Below, piece after piece: positions 1-7,824 of a stretch of DNA of 18,308 nt. This DNA comes from an uncultured Clostridium sp. Lineage in GTDB: Bacteria > Bacillota > Clostridia > TANB77 > CAG-508. Both the position numbers and the translations under genes were made by a program. The notes under the pieces are model-generated. The model saw only the letters and a program-made list of their open reading frames with translations, made no database searches and had not been told where the DNA came from. The stretch lies in contig USJU01000017.1 of the NCBI GenBank assembly GCA_900555085.1, positions 1 through 18,308 on the forward strand. Direction: 5' to 3'. The stretch's first letter is position 1. Every line of letters starts with the position of its first letter.

Positions 1-28
1 TATAAAAATAAAAAAGAGAGGTGATAAT

Positions 29-703
29 ATGAATTTAGAAGAATTAGAGAAAAGCATTGATTATAAATTTTCTAATATAAATCTTTTAAAACAAGCCTTA
101 ACACATTCCTCATATGCATATGAACATGGTGTTGAAAGTTACGAAAAACTTGAATTTTTAGGCGATAGCATTTTAGAATTTGTATCTAGTGATTATTTAT
201 TTAAAAATTATGAAAAATTAAAAGAGGGAGAAATGACTAAAGTTAGAGCAAGTGTAGTATGTGAAGACAGCTTATCCAAAATTGCAAAGTTGCATAATTT
301 TAGTGATTTCTTACTACTTGGCAAAAGCGAAATTATAAATAATGGATCTCAACGAAAAGCAGTTTTAGAGGATACCTTTGAAGCGGTTATAGCTGCAATA
401 TATTTAGATGGAGGATTAGAACCAGCTAAAAAATTCATTATTGAAAATTTAAAAAATAGCATAGAAATTTCTAGTAAAAGTGTTGGAAAAAAAGATTATA
501 AAACTGTACTACAAGAAATGTTACAAGTGAATGGAAACGTAAATATAAAATATACAATCATTAAAGAAGAAGGTCCTGATCATGATAAAAAATTCACAGC
601 TAAGGTTGAATGTGAAGGGAAATATTTAGCAGAGGGTGAAGGAAATTCAAAAAAACATGCTGAAATGGAAGCTGCAAGAAAAGCAATAAATATAATAAAA
701 TGA
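29..703 (+). CDS. rnc: Ribonuclease III
   Basis: Endonuclease for double-stranded RNA, acting in rRNA and mRNA maturation in the cytoplasm. The 224-aa length is normal for the family. The RNase III catalytic domain occupies about residues 5-145. It carries the signature EKLEFLGDS (39-47), which supplies E39, E42 and D46, and the second metal-binding set D115/E118 in LEDTFEAVI. A double-stranded-RNA-binding domain follows at about 155-223, ending in the usual KKHAEMEAARKA helix. The ATG at 29 is preceded by a good Shine-Dalgarno site (AGAGAGGTGAT, 15-25). Its own promoter lies outside the window, so it may be a distal gene of an operon entering from the left. The stop codon is 12 nt from the next ATG and overlaps that gene's ribosome binding site, so the two are very probably co-transcribed. 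Confidence 0.97.
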   Translation: MNLEELEKSIDYKFSNINLLKQALTHSSYAYEHGVESYEKLEFLGDSILEFVSSDYLFKNYEKLKEGEMTKVRASVVCEDSLSKIAKLHNFSDFLLLGKSEIINNGSQRKAVLEDTFEAVIAAIYLDGGLEPAKKFIIENLKNSIEISSKSVGKKDYKTVLQEMLQVNGNVNIKYTIIKEEGPDHDKKFTAKVECEGKYLAEGEGNSKKHAEMEAARKAINIIK

Positions 704-715
704 GAGGAGGCAAAT

Positions 716-1711
716 ATGGAAAAAATATATAGTATACCAATAAAGCTTGAAAAAACAGGCGAAAGTGAAAAAAATATTTTTTGTACTCTAAATGAATTAA
801 AATTACATAAAAAGCAAATTAATGCAAGAGATGTATGTGAAACAATAGATAAAAATTTACAGGATATTAAAGATTCAAAAAGCAATATTGAGATAAATTT
901 TGTCGGAGAATACTTTACAAAATTAGATATTGACAAGCAAGAAGAATTGCTTTCATGTGTTTTGAATTATATAAAAGAAGGAAAAATTAATTCAGTAACA
1001 ATATCTGCTATGCCGCAGTATATAAGCAAAGAAAATTTAAAATTATTAAGAAAATATAAAGTAAAGAATATAAAGTTGGAGATTGTAACTGCAAATGATT
1101 ATTTATTAAAGAAATCTGGATTTGATTTTTGCTGTGATTCTATAAAAAAAGCATCAAAATTAATAAAGCGATTTGGATTTAATTTAGTTTATAAAATATA
1201 TGTTGGATTACCTGAAGCAACAAAATTAGATGAAATAAATACAGCAAAAGCAATTTGTAAACTAAAACCAAAGCAGGTGGAAATATATCCTATAGAAATA
1301 AAAGAAAAAACAAAAATATATGAAGAAATACAAAATAATGAATATGAAGAATTAACAATGATACAAAAAATTGAAAGAACAAAAGAAATTTTTTATATGT
1401 TAAGTAAAAAGAAAATCAATGTTGAAATAAAAGCTTATAATAATGAAGAATTTAAAAATAGGGTAGAATCAGGAATTTGGTTTGACACGATAGTTGAAAA
1501 AATAAAACAATATAATGTTAAGGTAAAAGAAGTAGAAATAGAAGTTAATTCATTAAATTTTGATACTGCAATTGGATATAAAAATGAAAATATTGAAAAG
1601 TTAAAAGATTATTATAATGTTGATTCTAAAGTTGTGACAAATGATGATATTAAACCTGGAAAATTAGAAATAATAATTAAAAAGAAGTTTACAGATTTTT
1701 TAGAAGAATAA
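716..1711 (+). CDS. Elp3-like radical SAM family protein lacking the Fe-S cluster cysteines
   Basis: This 331-aa protein matches, along its whole length, the Elp3-like radical SAM protein that often follows rnc in Clostridia, as I recall that family. Recognisable pieces are the N-terminal IPI strand, the QEELL helix, the SAxPxYI strand (family STRPDYI), KKASKLIKRFGF, the GLPEAT loop (family GLPGDT), xIYP at 190-192 and a C-terminal domain with IGYKNENIEKLK. The cluster-binding site is not conserved. Where the family has GCPHxCxFCN, this protein has G15-E-S-E-K-N-I-F-C-T24, so the cysteines expected at 16 and 20 are Glu and Asn and only C23 remains. The GGSFT loop reads GEYFT, and the LGVQS segment reads LEIVT. 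The frame is intact, the Shine-Dalgarno is excellent (AGAGGAGG, 703-710) and codon use matches its neighbours, so it looks like a maintained gene. It probably lacks radical SAM catalysis. Its function is unknown: it could be a structural or tRNA/RNA-binding remnant. Confidence 0.8.
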   Translation: MEKIYSIPIKLEKTGESEKNIFCTLNELKLHKKQINARDVCETIDKNLQDIKDSKSNIEINFVGEYFTKLDIDKQEELLSCVLNYIKEGKINSVTISAMPQYISKENLKLLRKYKVKNIKLEIVTANDYLLKKSGFDFCCDSIKKASKLIKRFGFNLVYKIYVGLPEATKLDEINTAKAICKLKPKQVEIYPIEIKEKTKIYEEIQNNEYEELTMIQKIERTKEIFYMLSKKKINVEIKAYNNEEFKNRVESGIWFDTIVEKIKQYNVKVKEVEIEVNSLNFDTAIGYKNENIEKLKDYYNVDSKVVTNDDIKPGKLEIIIKKKFTDFLEE

Positions 1712-1726
1712 AATTGCATTAAAATG

Positions 1727-1765
1727 CCTTATATTGCTAATACTAGCAGTATAAGGTGATTTTTT
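1727..1765 (+). terminator. Intrinsic-terminator-like hairpin overlapping the yitT ribosome binding site
   Basis: A 13-bp stem with one G-U pair (left arm 1727-1739, right arm 1744-1756, loop ATAC) is followed by TGA and six T residues (1760-1765). It looks like a rho-independent terminator for the rnc operon. Unusually, the T-run ends exactly at the ATG of the next gene (1766). The AAGGTGAT that should be that gene's Shine-Dalgarno (1753-1760) lies partly inside the right arm. It can therefore act as a terminator, a translational block, or both. Confidence 0.7.
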
Positions 1766-2614
1766 ATGAATGAAGAAAAATTAAAAAAAAAGATAATAAA
1801 TATTGCCAAAATTATTGTTGGATCATCAATAATGGCATTTGGAATTTCAATGTTTTTATTACCAAGTAAGCTTTCAACAGGTGGAATTTCTGGACTTGCA
1901 ACAATAGCATATTATTTTTTTAGAATACCAATGGGGATAACAAATATAGTTTTAAATGTGCCTTTATTTATAATTTCAGGTTATAAAATTGGCAAATCAT
2001 TTTTTGCAAAGTCTATTATTGGAACAATTAGTTTATCAGTTTTTCTTGATGTTTTTGATAAGTTAAAACCAATAACAAGTGATAGTTTTTTGGCTTGTAT
2101 TTATGGTGGAATAGTAGTGGGAATTGGTACAGCCATTATATTAAGTGCAAATGGAACAACAGGTGGAAGTGAACTGGCAAGTAATATTATAAAAGAATAT
2201 AATTCTAATGTTAGAATAAGCAATATTATAGTAATAATAGACGTTTTTGTTGTACTCTTAAATATGATAGTATTCAAAGAAATAGAAATTGGTTTGTATT
2301 CTGCAATTGCAATATATATAATGGGGAAAATAATAGATATACTATTTGAAGGAATTTATTTTACAAAATTAATTTTTATTGTTTCAGATAAGAACGAAGA
2401 TATAGCTAATAAAATAGGAGAAAGCATAAAAAGAGGAACCACTGGATTATACGGAAAAGGAATGTATACAAAAAGTAAAAAACTTGTACTTATGTGTGCA
2501 GCAGCAAGAGGAGATGTTATAAAAGTAAGAACTATAGCAAAAAAAATTGACCCTCAAGCATTTATTATAATATCAAATGCGAGAGAGGTTTTTGGAATTG
2601 GTTTTAAAAGATAA
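1766..2614 (+). CDS. YitT family membrane protein (DUF161 + DUF2179)
   Basis: A 282-aa integral membrane protein of the YitT family, whose transport or other role is not established. The N-terminal two-thirds (about 12-190) holds about five hydrophobic segments, with the family-typical glycine-rich loop LSTGGISGLA (36-45) and a second repeat, NGTTGGSELA. The C-terminal part (about 222-278) is the soluble DUF2179 domain, with GTTGLYGKGMYT and the closing AREVFGIGF. The ATG at 1766 is supported by AAGGTGAT six bases upstream, and starting there gives the normal short charged N-terminus before the first membrane segment. That ribosome binding site lies in the arm of the preceding hairpin, so expression may be conditional on RNA folding. 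The gene is separated from the upstream pair by that terminator-like structure, and no clear promoter is visible between them. Confidence 0.9.
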   Translation: MNEEKLKKKIINIAKIIVGSSIMAFGISMFLLPSKLSTGGISGLATIAYYFFRIPMGITNIVLNVPLFIISGYKIGKSFFAKSIIGTISLSVFLDVFDKLKPITSDSFLACIYGGIVVGIGTAIILSANGTTGGSELASNIIKEYNSNVRISNIIVIIDVFVVLLNMIVFKEIEIGLYSAIAIYIMGKIIDILFEGIYFTKLIFIVSDKNEDIANKIGESIKRGTTGLYGKGMYTKSKKLVLMCAAARGDVIKVRTIAKKIDPQAFIIISNAREVFGIGFKR

Positions 2615-2679
2615 ATATATTTTTCATATTGATATTATATTCCATGGATGTTAAAATTATTTATGAAGAGAGGATATAT

Positions 2680-3549
2680 ATGAAAGAACAAAGTTATATT
2701 TTGGAAAATGCAAATTCATTTAATTTAAGAGATATTTTCGAGTGTGGGCAATGCTTCAGATGGAATAAAGAAGATGATGAAAGCTATATAGGAGTAATTG
2801 AAAATAACGTTCTAAATGTAAAAAATATTGAAAATAAAATTATATTTAAAGGAATTTGTAATGGAAATATTCAAGAAATAGTAACAAACTATTTTGATTT
2901 AAATAGAGATTATACCAAAATAAAGAATGAATTATCTAAGATAGATGATTATATGAAAAATAGTATAAAATATGGAGAAGGAATACGTATTTTAAATCAA
3001 GATCTATGGGAAACAATAATTTCTTTTATAATTTCAGCAAATAATAATATTCCAAGAATTAAAGGAATAATAGAAAGATTATCTAAAAAATATGGAAAAG
3101 AAATTATATGGAATGGAAAAAAATATTACACATTTCCTACACCAGAAGAGTTAAGAAATGTAAGTGTAGAAGAATATAGAAAATTAGGCTTAGGTTTTAG
3201 AGATATAAGAGTGTATGAAACTACAAAAATGATATTAAATAAAGAAGTTGATTTAAAAAAATTATTTAATGAAGAAACTGAGACAGTTAGAGAAGAACTT
3301 TTAAAATTATCTGGAGTAGGACCTAAAGTTGCAGATTGTATATTATTGTTTTCAACTCTTAAAAGATTTGAGGTTTTCCCTATAGATGTATGGGTTAGGA
3401 GAGTAATGAACGATTTATACATAAAAAATGAAGATGAGAAAAAAGTTAGTAAAAAACAAATTTTAGAAATAGCAGAAAAAAAATATGGAAACTTAGCAGG
3501 AATAGCACAACAATATTTATTTTATTGGAGAAGAGAAAAAGAGGCATAA
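2680..3549 (+). CDS. OGG1-type 8-oxoguanine DNA glycosylase/AP lyase
   Basis: Base-excision repair enzyme that removes 8-oxoguanine paired with cytosine and cleaves at the abasic site. The N-terminal OGG domain is seen in the FECGQCFRW motif (about 21-29). The helix-hairpin-helix/GPD core has SGVGPKVADC with the catalytic lysine K216 and C220, and FPIDVWVRRV with the catalytic aspartate D236; these correspond to K249, C253 and D268 of human OGG1. A longer reading from a TTG at 2629 is possible, but the ATG at 2680 is preceded by GAAGAGAGG at good spacing. Starting there places the conserved QSYILENANSFNL strand at the N-terminus, giving 289 aa. The gene begins 65 nt after yitT with no terminator between them, so it may be read through from upstream. 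Confidence 0.92.
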   Translation: MKEQSYILENANSFNLRDIFECGQCFRWNKEDDESYIGVIENNVLNVKNIENKIIFKGICNGNIQEIVTNYFDLNRDYTKIKNELSKIDDYMKNSIKYGEGIRILNQDLWETIISFIISANNNIPRIKGIIERLSKKYGKEIIWNGKKYYTFPTPEELRNVSVEEYRKLGLGFRDIRVYETTKMILNKEVDLKKLFNEETETVREELLKLSGVGPKVADCILLFSTLKRFEVFPIDVWVRRVMNDLYIKNEDEKKVSKKQILEIAEKKYGNLAGIAQQYLFYWRREKEA

Positions 3550-3566
3550 ATTTTATTGTACAAGCA

Positions 3567-3594
3567 TATACTAATAATAGTAATTTTTAGTATA
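3567..3594 (+). promoter_or_regulatory. Small AT-rich hairpin abutting the ribosome binding site of the DUF2508 gene
   Basis: Perfect 8-bp inverted repeat, TATACTAA (3567-3574) and TTAGTATA (3587-3594), with a 12-nt loop. The next bases are the AGGAG Shine-Dalgarno (3595-3599) of the gene starting at 3606. The stem has few G-C pairs and no U-tract follows, so it is a weak structure. Its position suggests at most a modest effect on translation. Confidence 0.35.
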
Positions 3595-3605
3595 GGAGAA
3601 AATTT

Positions 3606-3881
3606 ATGGAAGAAGAATTTGTAAAAGAACATAGAATAAAAGAATTAACAGCAAAAGACAAAGATGAAGACATAATAAAAAATGTTATAAAAGCAAAAGC
3701 TGAATTAGAATGTGCAATAAATAATTTTGAATATGCAGAAAATGACTTAATTGATTATTTTTCATATCAAATAAAAGCAAATCAGGCAAAACTAGATTAT
3801 TTGCTAAAAAAAGCAAAAAGAAGAGGAATATTACTTAGCATGATAGAAGAAATTAAAATGAAAACTAAAAAAGCAATATAA
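3606..3881 (+). CDS. DUF2508 (YaaL-like) family small protein
   Basis: A 91-aa, charged, probably all-helical cytoplasmic protein. It matches the DUF2508/YaaL pattern seen in Clostridia: an acidic-basic helix (KAKAELECAINNFEYAENDL, about 29-48), then DLIDYFSYQIKANQAKLDYLLKKAKRRG (about 47-74). The family has no defined biochemical role; members are often found near recR, smc or sporulation genes. There is no signal peptide, membrane segment or cysteine motif. The start ATG at 3606 has AGGAG six nt upstream (3595-3599). It lies 56 nt after the glycosylase gene and is probably the last gene of that run, since a strong hairpin follows at 3891-3921. Confidence 0.82.
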   Translation: MEEEFVKEHRIKELTAKDKDEDIIKNVIKAKAELECAINNFEYAENDLIDYFSYQIKANQAKLDYLLKKAKRRGILLSMIEEIKMKTKKAI

Positions 3882-3890
3882 AAAATAAAA

Positions 3891-3921
3891 TTTAAGGCAC
3901 GATAAATTTTCGTGCCTTAAA
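3891..3921. terminator. 12-bp hairpin between the DUF2508 gene and smc
   Basis: Perfect 12-bp inverted repeat, TTTAAGGCACGA (3891-3902) and TCGTGCCTTAAA (3910-3921), with a 7-nt loop. On the plus strand it is followed by A residues rather than T, so it is not a textbook terminator for the upstream gene. On the minus strand a T-rich stretch follows. It may act as a weak terminator or 3'-end stabiliser. Confidence 0.45.
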
Positions 3922-3937
3922 AAAATGCAGAAATCTA

Positions 3938-3966
3938 TTGAAAAATAACGAATTTTAATATATTAT
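3938..3966 (+). promoter_or_regulatory. Sigma-A-like promoter of smc
   Basis: TTGAAA (3938-3943), a 17-bp spacer and TATTAT (3961-3966) form a good vegetative promoter. Transcription would start about 30 nt before the smc ATG. It lies just downstream of the hairpin, which fits smc starting a new transcription unit. Confidence 0.6.
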
Positions 3967-4001
3967 ATACAAGAAAATAAGAAAAAAGGATGAAGTATTA
4001 A

Positions 4002-7000
4002 ATGTATTTAAAAAGATTAGAATTACAAGGATTTAAATCGTTTGCAGATAAAACAGTATTAGAACTAATGCCAGGACTTACAACAGTTATTGGACCAAAT
4101 GGGTCAGGAAAAAGTAACATTTCAGACGCTATTCGTTGGGTACTAGGAGAGCAAAGTATGAAGTCTTTAAGAGGAACAAAATCTGAAGACATTATATTTG
4201 CTGGAACTCAAAATAGAAAATCTTTAGGATTTGCAGAAGCTTCTTTAGTATTTGATAATAGTGATGAGAAATTACCAATAGAATACAGTGAAGTTACAGT
4301 TACAAGAAAAATATACAGAAGTGGTGAGTCTGGTTATTACATAAATAAAACACCTTGCCGTTTAAAAGATATATTAGAATTATTTATGGACACAGGAATC
4401 GGAAAAGATGGTTACTCAATTATAGGACAAGGAAAAATAGATGATATTTTAAGTAATAAATCTGAAGATAGAAGACACATATTTGAAGAAGCCGCAGGAA
4501 TAGTAAAATATAGAGCAAGAAAAGAAGAATCAGAAAAAAAGCTAGAACATACAAAGCTAAACTTACTTAGAGTAGATGACATTGTAACAGAAATAGAAGG
4601 AAGCATAGGTCCACTAAAAGAACAATCTGAAAAGGCAAAAAAATATTTAGATTATAGGGAAAATTTAAAAAATATTGAAGTAGGATTATTCTTACACAAT
4701 ATTGAAGAAAACAAAAATAATTTAAGCAAAATAGAAGAAGACGAAAAAATATTAAAAGAAAACTATGAAGATGAACTTACAAAACAAAATAAATTTCAAA
4801 TACAAAAAGACGACTTAAAAAGTGATATAGATAATATTACAAACCAAATAGAAGAAATGCAAAAATTGGGATTTGAAAGCACAAATAAAATAGAAAAAAT
4901 AAATTCAGATATAAAAGTAAACGAAGAAAGAATTTCTAATAATGAAATAAATTACAAAAGATTTGAAGAAGATATAAACGAAACTAAAAACAAAATAGAA
5001 GAGTTAAAAGAAGAACAAAAAACAAAAGAAAATAAGAAAGAAAATCTATATAAAAACAAAGAAAAATTTGAAACTGAATTAAAAGAAAAACAAGAAGAAT
5101 TAGAGAAAATTTCAAGTAAACTTTCAGAAAAAGAAATTGAAATAGAAGAAAAAAAGAAAAAAGTAGAAGCAAATATAGATTTAAAATATGAAAATCAAAA
5201 TGTAATAAGTACACAAAATGCAACATTTGAAGAAGTAGAAAAAAGAGAAAAAACATTAAAAAATGAAGTTCAAACAACAATTTCAGAATTAGATTCTTCT
5301 AGAATAACAAAAGGAGAAATAGAAAAAGAATTCTCTGAAATAGAATCTAAAAGAAATAAAGCACAAGAAAAACTAAACAATATAAACGAAAAAAGAGCAG
5401 AAAGTACACAAAAAATAAAAGAATATGAAGATGAAATAAATAAAATATCTTATAACATTAGAATGAAAGATTCTAGACTTAAATTCTTGCAAGAAACAGA
5501 AAAGGAAAAAGAAGGGTACACAAAAAGTGTAAAAAACTTGCTATTAGACTGTGATAAAAATAAAGAACTATCAAAAGGTGTATGTGGAGTTTTAGCAAAT
5601 ATTGTTTCAACAGAAAAAGAATACGAAACAGCAATAGAAATGTGCTTAGGTGGAAGCCTACAAAACATAGTTACAGAAACAGAATCAGAGGCTAAAAAAT
5701 TAGTAGAACATTTACGTAAAAACAATATGGGACGTGCATCATTCTTACCAATTACATCTGTAAAAGGAAGAAAAATTGATAAATACGATTCAAAACATAT
5801 AAATGGAATTATAGGAGTCGCTTCAGACTTAGTTAAATATGATAAAAAATATGAAGGAATTATATTAAGTTTACTTGGAAGAACAATAATTGTAGACAAT
5901 ATGGATAATGGAGTTGAGCTTGCAAAGAAAAATAGATATAGTTTTAGAATTGTAACTTTAAAAGGAGACGTAATAAATCCATCTGGTTCAATTACAGGTG
6001 GTTCTGTAATGCAAAAAACAGTTAATATTTTAGGTCGTAGCAGAGAAATAGAAAGTATACAAAAAGAGATAAATGTACTAAATAAAAAATTAGAAAATAT
6101 CCAAAAAGAAAAAGAAGATTACTTAAGTGATATAGAAGATGTATTAGAAGAAGCAAGTTCTTTAGAACAAAATATGCAAGAGATAGACATTACATATGCA
6201 ACAGAAAAGCAAAAAATGGTATCAATAGAAGAAAATGTAGAACGTTTAGAAAATAGACTTGCTAGATTAAAACAAGAGCGAGAATCAATAATAAACAAAA
6301 AGCAAGAATTAAATGCAATTAAAGAGGAAGCAAAAGAACAAATTGAAAAATTATCAAAAGAAAACGAAGAATTAAACAAGGTTATAGAAGAATTTGCTAA
6401 CTTAAATAAAGATAATCAAAAATATATAGATGATTTGAATTTTGATATTACAAACCTTAAAATTTCTGTATCTTCATTTGAAGAAAGTGAAATGTCTATT
6501 AAAGAAATGACAGAAAGAATAGAAGAAGATATAAAAAATAACGAAGAAAGTATAAGAAATAAACAAGAACAACTTTCTAATATTAAAAATGATAATGAAC
6601 AACTTATGAATAACATAAATGAGCTAAAAAATAAAATTACACAGATAAAAGAAGATGTAGAAAATAGCGGTAATAAAGTAGAAAAACTAAAAGAAGAAAG
6701 AATAAAATCTAATGAAAAATTAGAAAAAACAGAAAAAGAAATAGAAAGCTTATTTAAAACAATAGAAGGGTTAAAAGAACAATTAGTAAAAATAGATGTA
6801 AAGAAAACAAAAACTGCACAAGATATAGAAGACATAATAAATAAAATGTGGGAAGAATATGAACTAACACCAAATTCATGCGAAAACTACGAAAAACCAG
6901 CAAATGTTGCACAAACACAAAAAAGAGTAAAAGAAATAAGAGAAGAAATTAAAAAATTAGGAAGTATAAATGTAGACTCAATAGAAGAATATAAACAGTT

Positions 7001-7550
7001 AAAAGAAAGATACGACTTTATGTGTGAACAACGTTTAGACTTAGAAGATGCAATAGCAAAATTAAAGAAAATAATAAATGAAATGACACAAGTAATGAAA
7101 GAACAATTTAGCGAGAAATTTAAAATCATAAATAAAAACTTTAACGAAGTATTTAAAGAACTATTTGGTGGAGGAAAAGCAGAACTAATACTAACAGATG
7201 AACAAAATATTCTAGAATGTGGAATAGAAATACAAGCACAACCAACAGGAAAAAAACTACAAAATATGTCTTTACTATCTGGAGGAGAAAGAGCCTTAAC
7301 AGCAATAGCATTATTATTTGCAATACTAAAAATAAATCCATCTCCATTTTGTGTACTAGACGAAATAGAAGCAGCCCTAGACGATGTAAATGTATTTAGA
7401 TATGCAGATTACCTAAAGAAATTTACAAAAGAAACACAATTCTTAGTAATAACACATAGAAAAGGAACAATGGAAGCGGCAGACACAGTATATGGTGTAA
7501 CAATGGAAGAAAATGGAATAAGTAAATTATTATCAATGAAATTAAAATAA
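4002..7550 (+). CDS. smc: Chromosome partition protein SMC
   Basis: ATPase of the bacterial condensin complex, which works with ScpA and ScpB to compact and separate chromosomes. The 1182-aa length is typical. The order is: N-terminal head with Walker A GPNGSGKSN (31-39); a long charged coiled coil (about 170-520); a hinge domain (about 520-670, beginning near GVCGVLA at 526 and ending with ITGGSVM near 664-670); a returning coiled coil (about 675-1030); and a C-terminal head with the ABC signature LSGGERALTA from 1092 and Walker B VLDEIEAALDD from 1118. All ATPase motifs are intact. The ATG at 4002 is preceded by AAGGA (3986-3990). In many Clostridia smc is followed by ftsY, but that gene is not next to it here. 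Confidence 0.98.
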   Translation: MYLKRLELQGFKSFADKTVLELMPGLTTVIGPNGSGKSNISDAIRWVLGEQSMKSLRGTKSEDIIFAGTQNRKSLGFAEASLVFDNSDEKLPIEYSEVTVTRKIYRSGESGYYINKTPCRLKDILELFMDTGIGKDGYSIIGQGKIDDILSNKSEDRRHIFEEAAGIVKYRARKEESEKKLEHTKLNLLRVDDIVTEIEGSIGPLKEQSEKAKKYLDYRENLKNIEVGLFLHNIEENKNNLSKIEEDEKILKENYEDELTKQNKFQIQKDDLKSDIDNITNQIEEMQKLGFESTNKIEKINSDIKVNEERISNNEINYKRFEEDINETKNKIEELKEEQKTKENKKENLYKNKEKFETELKEKQEELEKISSKLSEKEIEIEEKKKKVEANIDLKYENQNVISTQNATFEEVEKREKTLKNEVQTTISELDSSRITKGEIEKEFSEIESKRNKAQEKLNNINEKRAESTQKIKEYEDEINKISYNIRMKDSRLKFLQETEKEKEGYTKSVKNLLLDCDKNKELSKGVCGVLANIVSTEKEYETAIEMCLGGSLQNIVTETESEAKKLVEHLRKNNMGRASFLPITSVKGRKIDKYDSKHINGIIGVASDLVKYDKKYEGIILSLLGRTIIVDNMDNGVELAKKNRYSFRIVTLKGDVINPSGSITGGSVMQKTVNILGRSREIESIQKEINVLNKKLENIQKEKEDYLSDIEDVLEEASSLEQNMQEIDITYATEKQKMVSIEENVERLENRLARLKQERESIINKKQELNAIKEEAKEQIEKLSKENEELNKVIEEFANLNKDNQKYIDDLNFDITNLKISVSSFEESEMSIKEMTERIEEDIKNNEESIRNKQEQLSNIKNDNEQLMNNINELKNKITQIKEDVENSGNKVEKLKEERIKSNEKLEKTEKEIESLFKTIEGLKEQLVKIDVKKTKTAQDIEDIINKMWEEYELTPNSCENYEKPANVAQTQKRVKEIREEIKKLGSINVDSIEEYKQLKERYDFMCEQRLDLEDAIAKLKKIINEMTQVMKEQFSEKFKIINKNFNEVFKELFGGGKAELILTDEQNILECGIEIQAQPTGKKLQNMSLLSGGERALTAIALLFAILKINPSPFCVLDEIEAALDDVNVFRYADYLKKFTKETQFLVITHRKGTMEAADTVYGVTMEENGISKLLSMKLK

Positions 7551-7554
7551 AAGT

Positions 7555-7580
7555 GGACACGAAGTTTCGTGTCCTTTTTT
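7555..7580. terminator. Terminator of smc, probably bidirectional
   Basis: GGACACGA (7555-7562) pairs with TCGTGTCC (7567-7574) around a 4-nt loop, followed by six T residues (7575-7580) on the plus strand. In the minus direction the same stem is followed by ACTTTTATTTT. It can therefore also serve the minus-strand gene that ends at 7603. Confidence 0.88.
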
Positions 7581-7602
7581 CAGTGTACCATTAAAGAGAA
7601 TT

Positions 7603-7824
7603 TTAAGCAATCTCATTTAATGGCTGTGGAGTTGAAAATGATGAGAGATATAAATCTACCAACTGAAAACTAATAGAATTTTTGAAGTTATAAGTATTAT
7701 CTTCAAATACCCCTTTATTATAATCAATAAATCCTATTACATCTTCTAAGTTATTAAGATTAATCTCAAACACCTTTTTTTGGCATGTTAACATGTTGTG
7801 AATAATAATCTGCTTTTTTAACAT
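7603..7824 (-). CDS. Small hypothetical protein, 73 aa
   Basis: I do not recognise the family. The predicted protein starts MLKKQIIIHNMLTCQKK and then has an acidic and aromatic stretch (LEDVIGFIDYNKG), with two cysteine-free thirds and no membrane segment or signal peptide. The frame could be opened eight codons earlier (7848), but that extension covers the ribosome binding site. The ATG at 7824 has a perfect AGGAGG seven bases upstream. A near-consensus promoter sits just above it. These two signals, plus the shared terminator downstream, make it a likely real gene despite its size. It lies alone between smc and the divergent calcium ATPase gene. Its role is unknown. Confidence 0.68.
   Translation of the reverse strand: MLKKQIIIHNMLTCQKKVFEINLNNLEDVIGFIDYNKGVFEDNTYNFKNSISFQLVDLYLSSFSTPQPLNEIA
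7784..7795. repeat. 12-bp perfect palindrome CATGTTAACATG
   Basis: This palindrome lies within the first part of the 73-codon minus-strand gene. Its core, GTTAACAT, occurs again at 7852-7859, close to that gene's expected transcription start. The pair could be an operator, but in DNA this AT-rich chance is a real alternative. Confidence 0.3.

Noticed and set aside
580..936. 118-codon minus-strand frame across the rnc/radical SAM gene junction
   Set aside because: It overlaps the two plus-strand coding regions and their well-supported ribosome binding site, and its low-complexity Phe/Ser/Ile content is typical of the reverse complement of A-rich genes.
2629..2679. TTG start that would extend the glycosylase by 17 residues
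   Set aside because: There is no ribosome binding site before the TTG, whereas the ATG at 2680 has GAAGAGAGG at proper spacing and begins the conserved domain.
4600..7000. Long A-rich, repetitive-looking tract
   Set aside because: It encodes the coiled-coil arms of SMC. The repetition comes from Lys/Glu heptads in an AT-rich code, not from DNA repeats.
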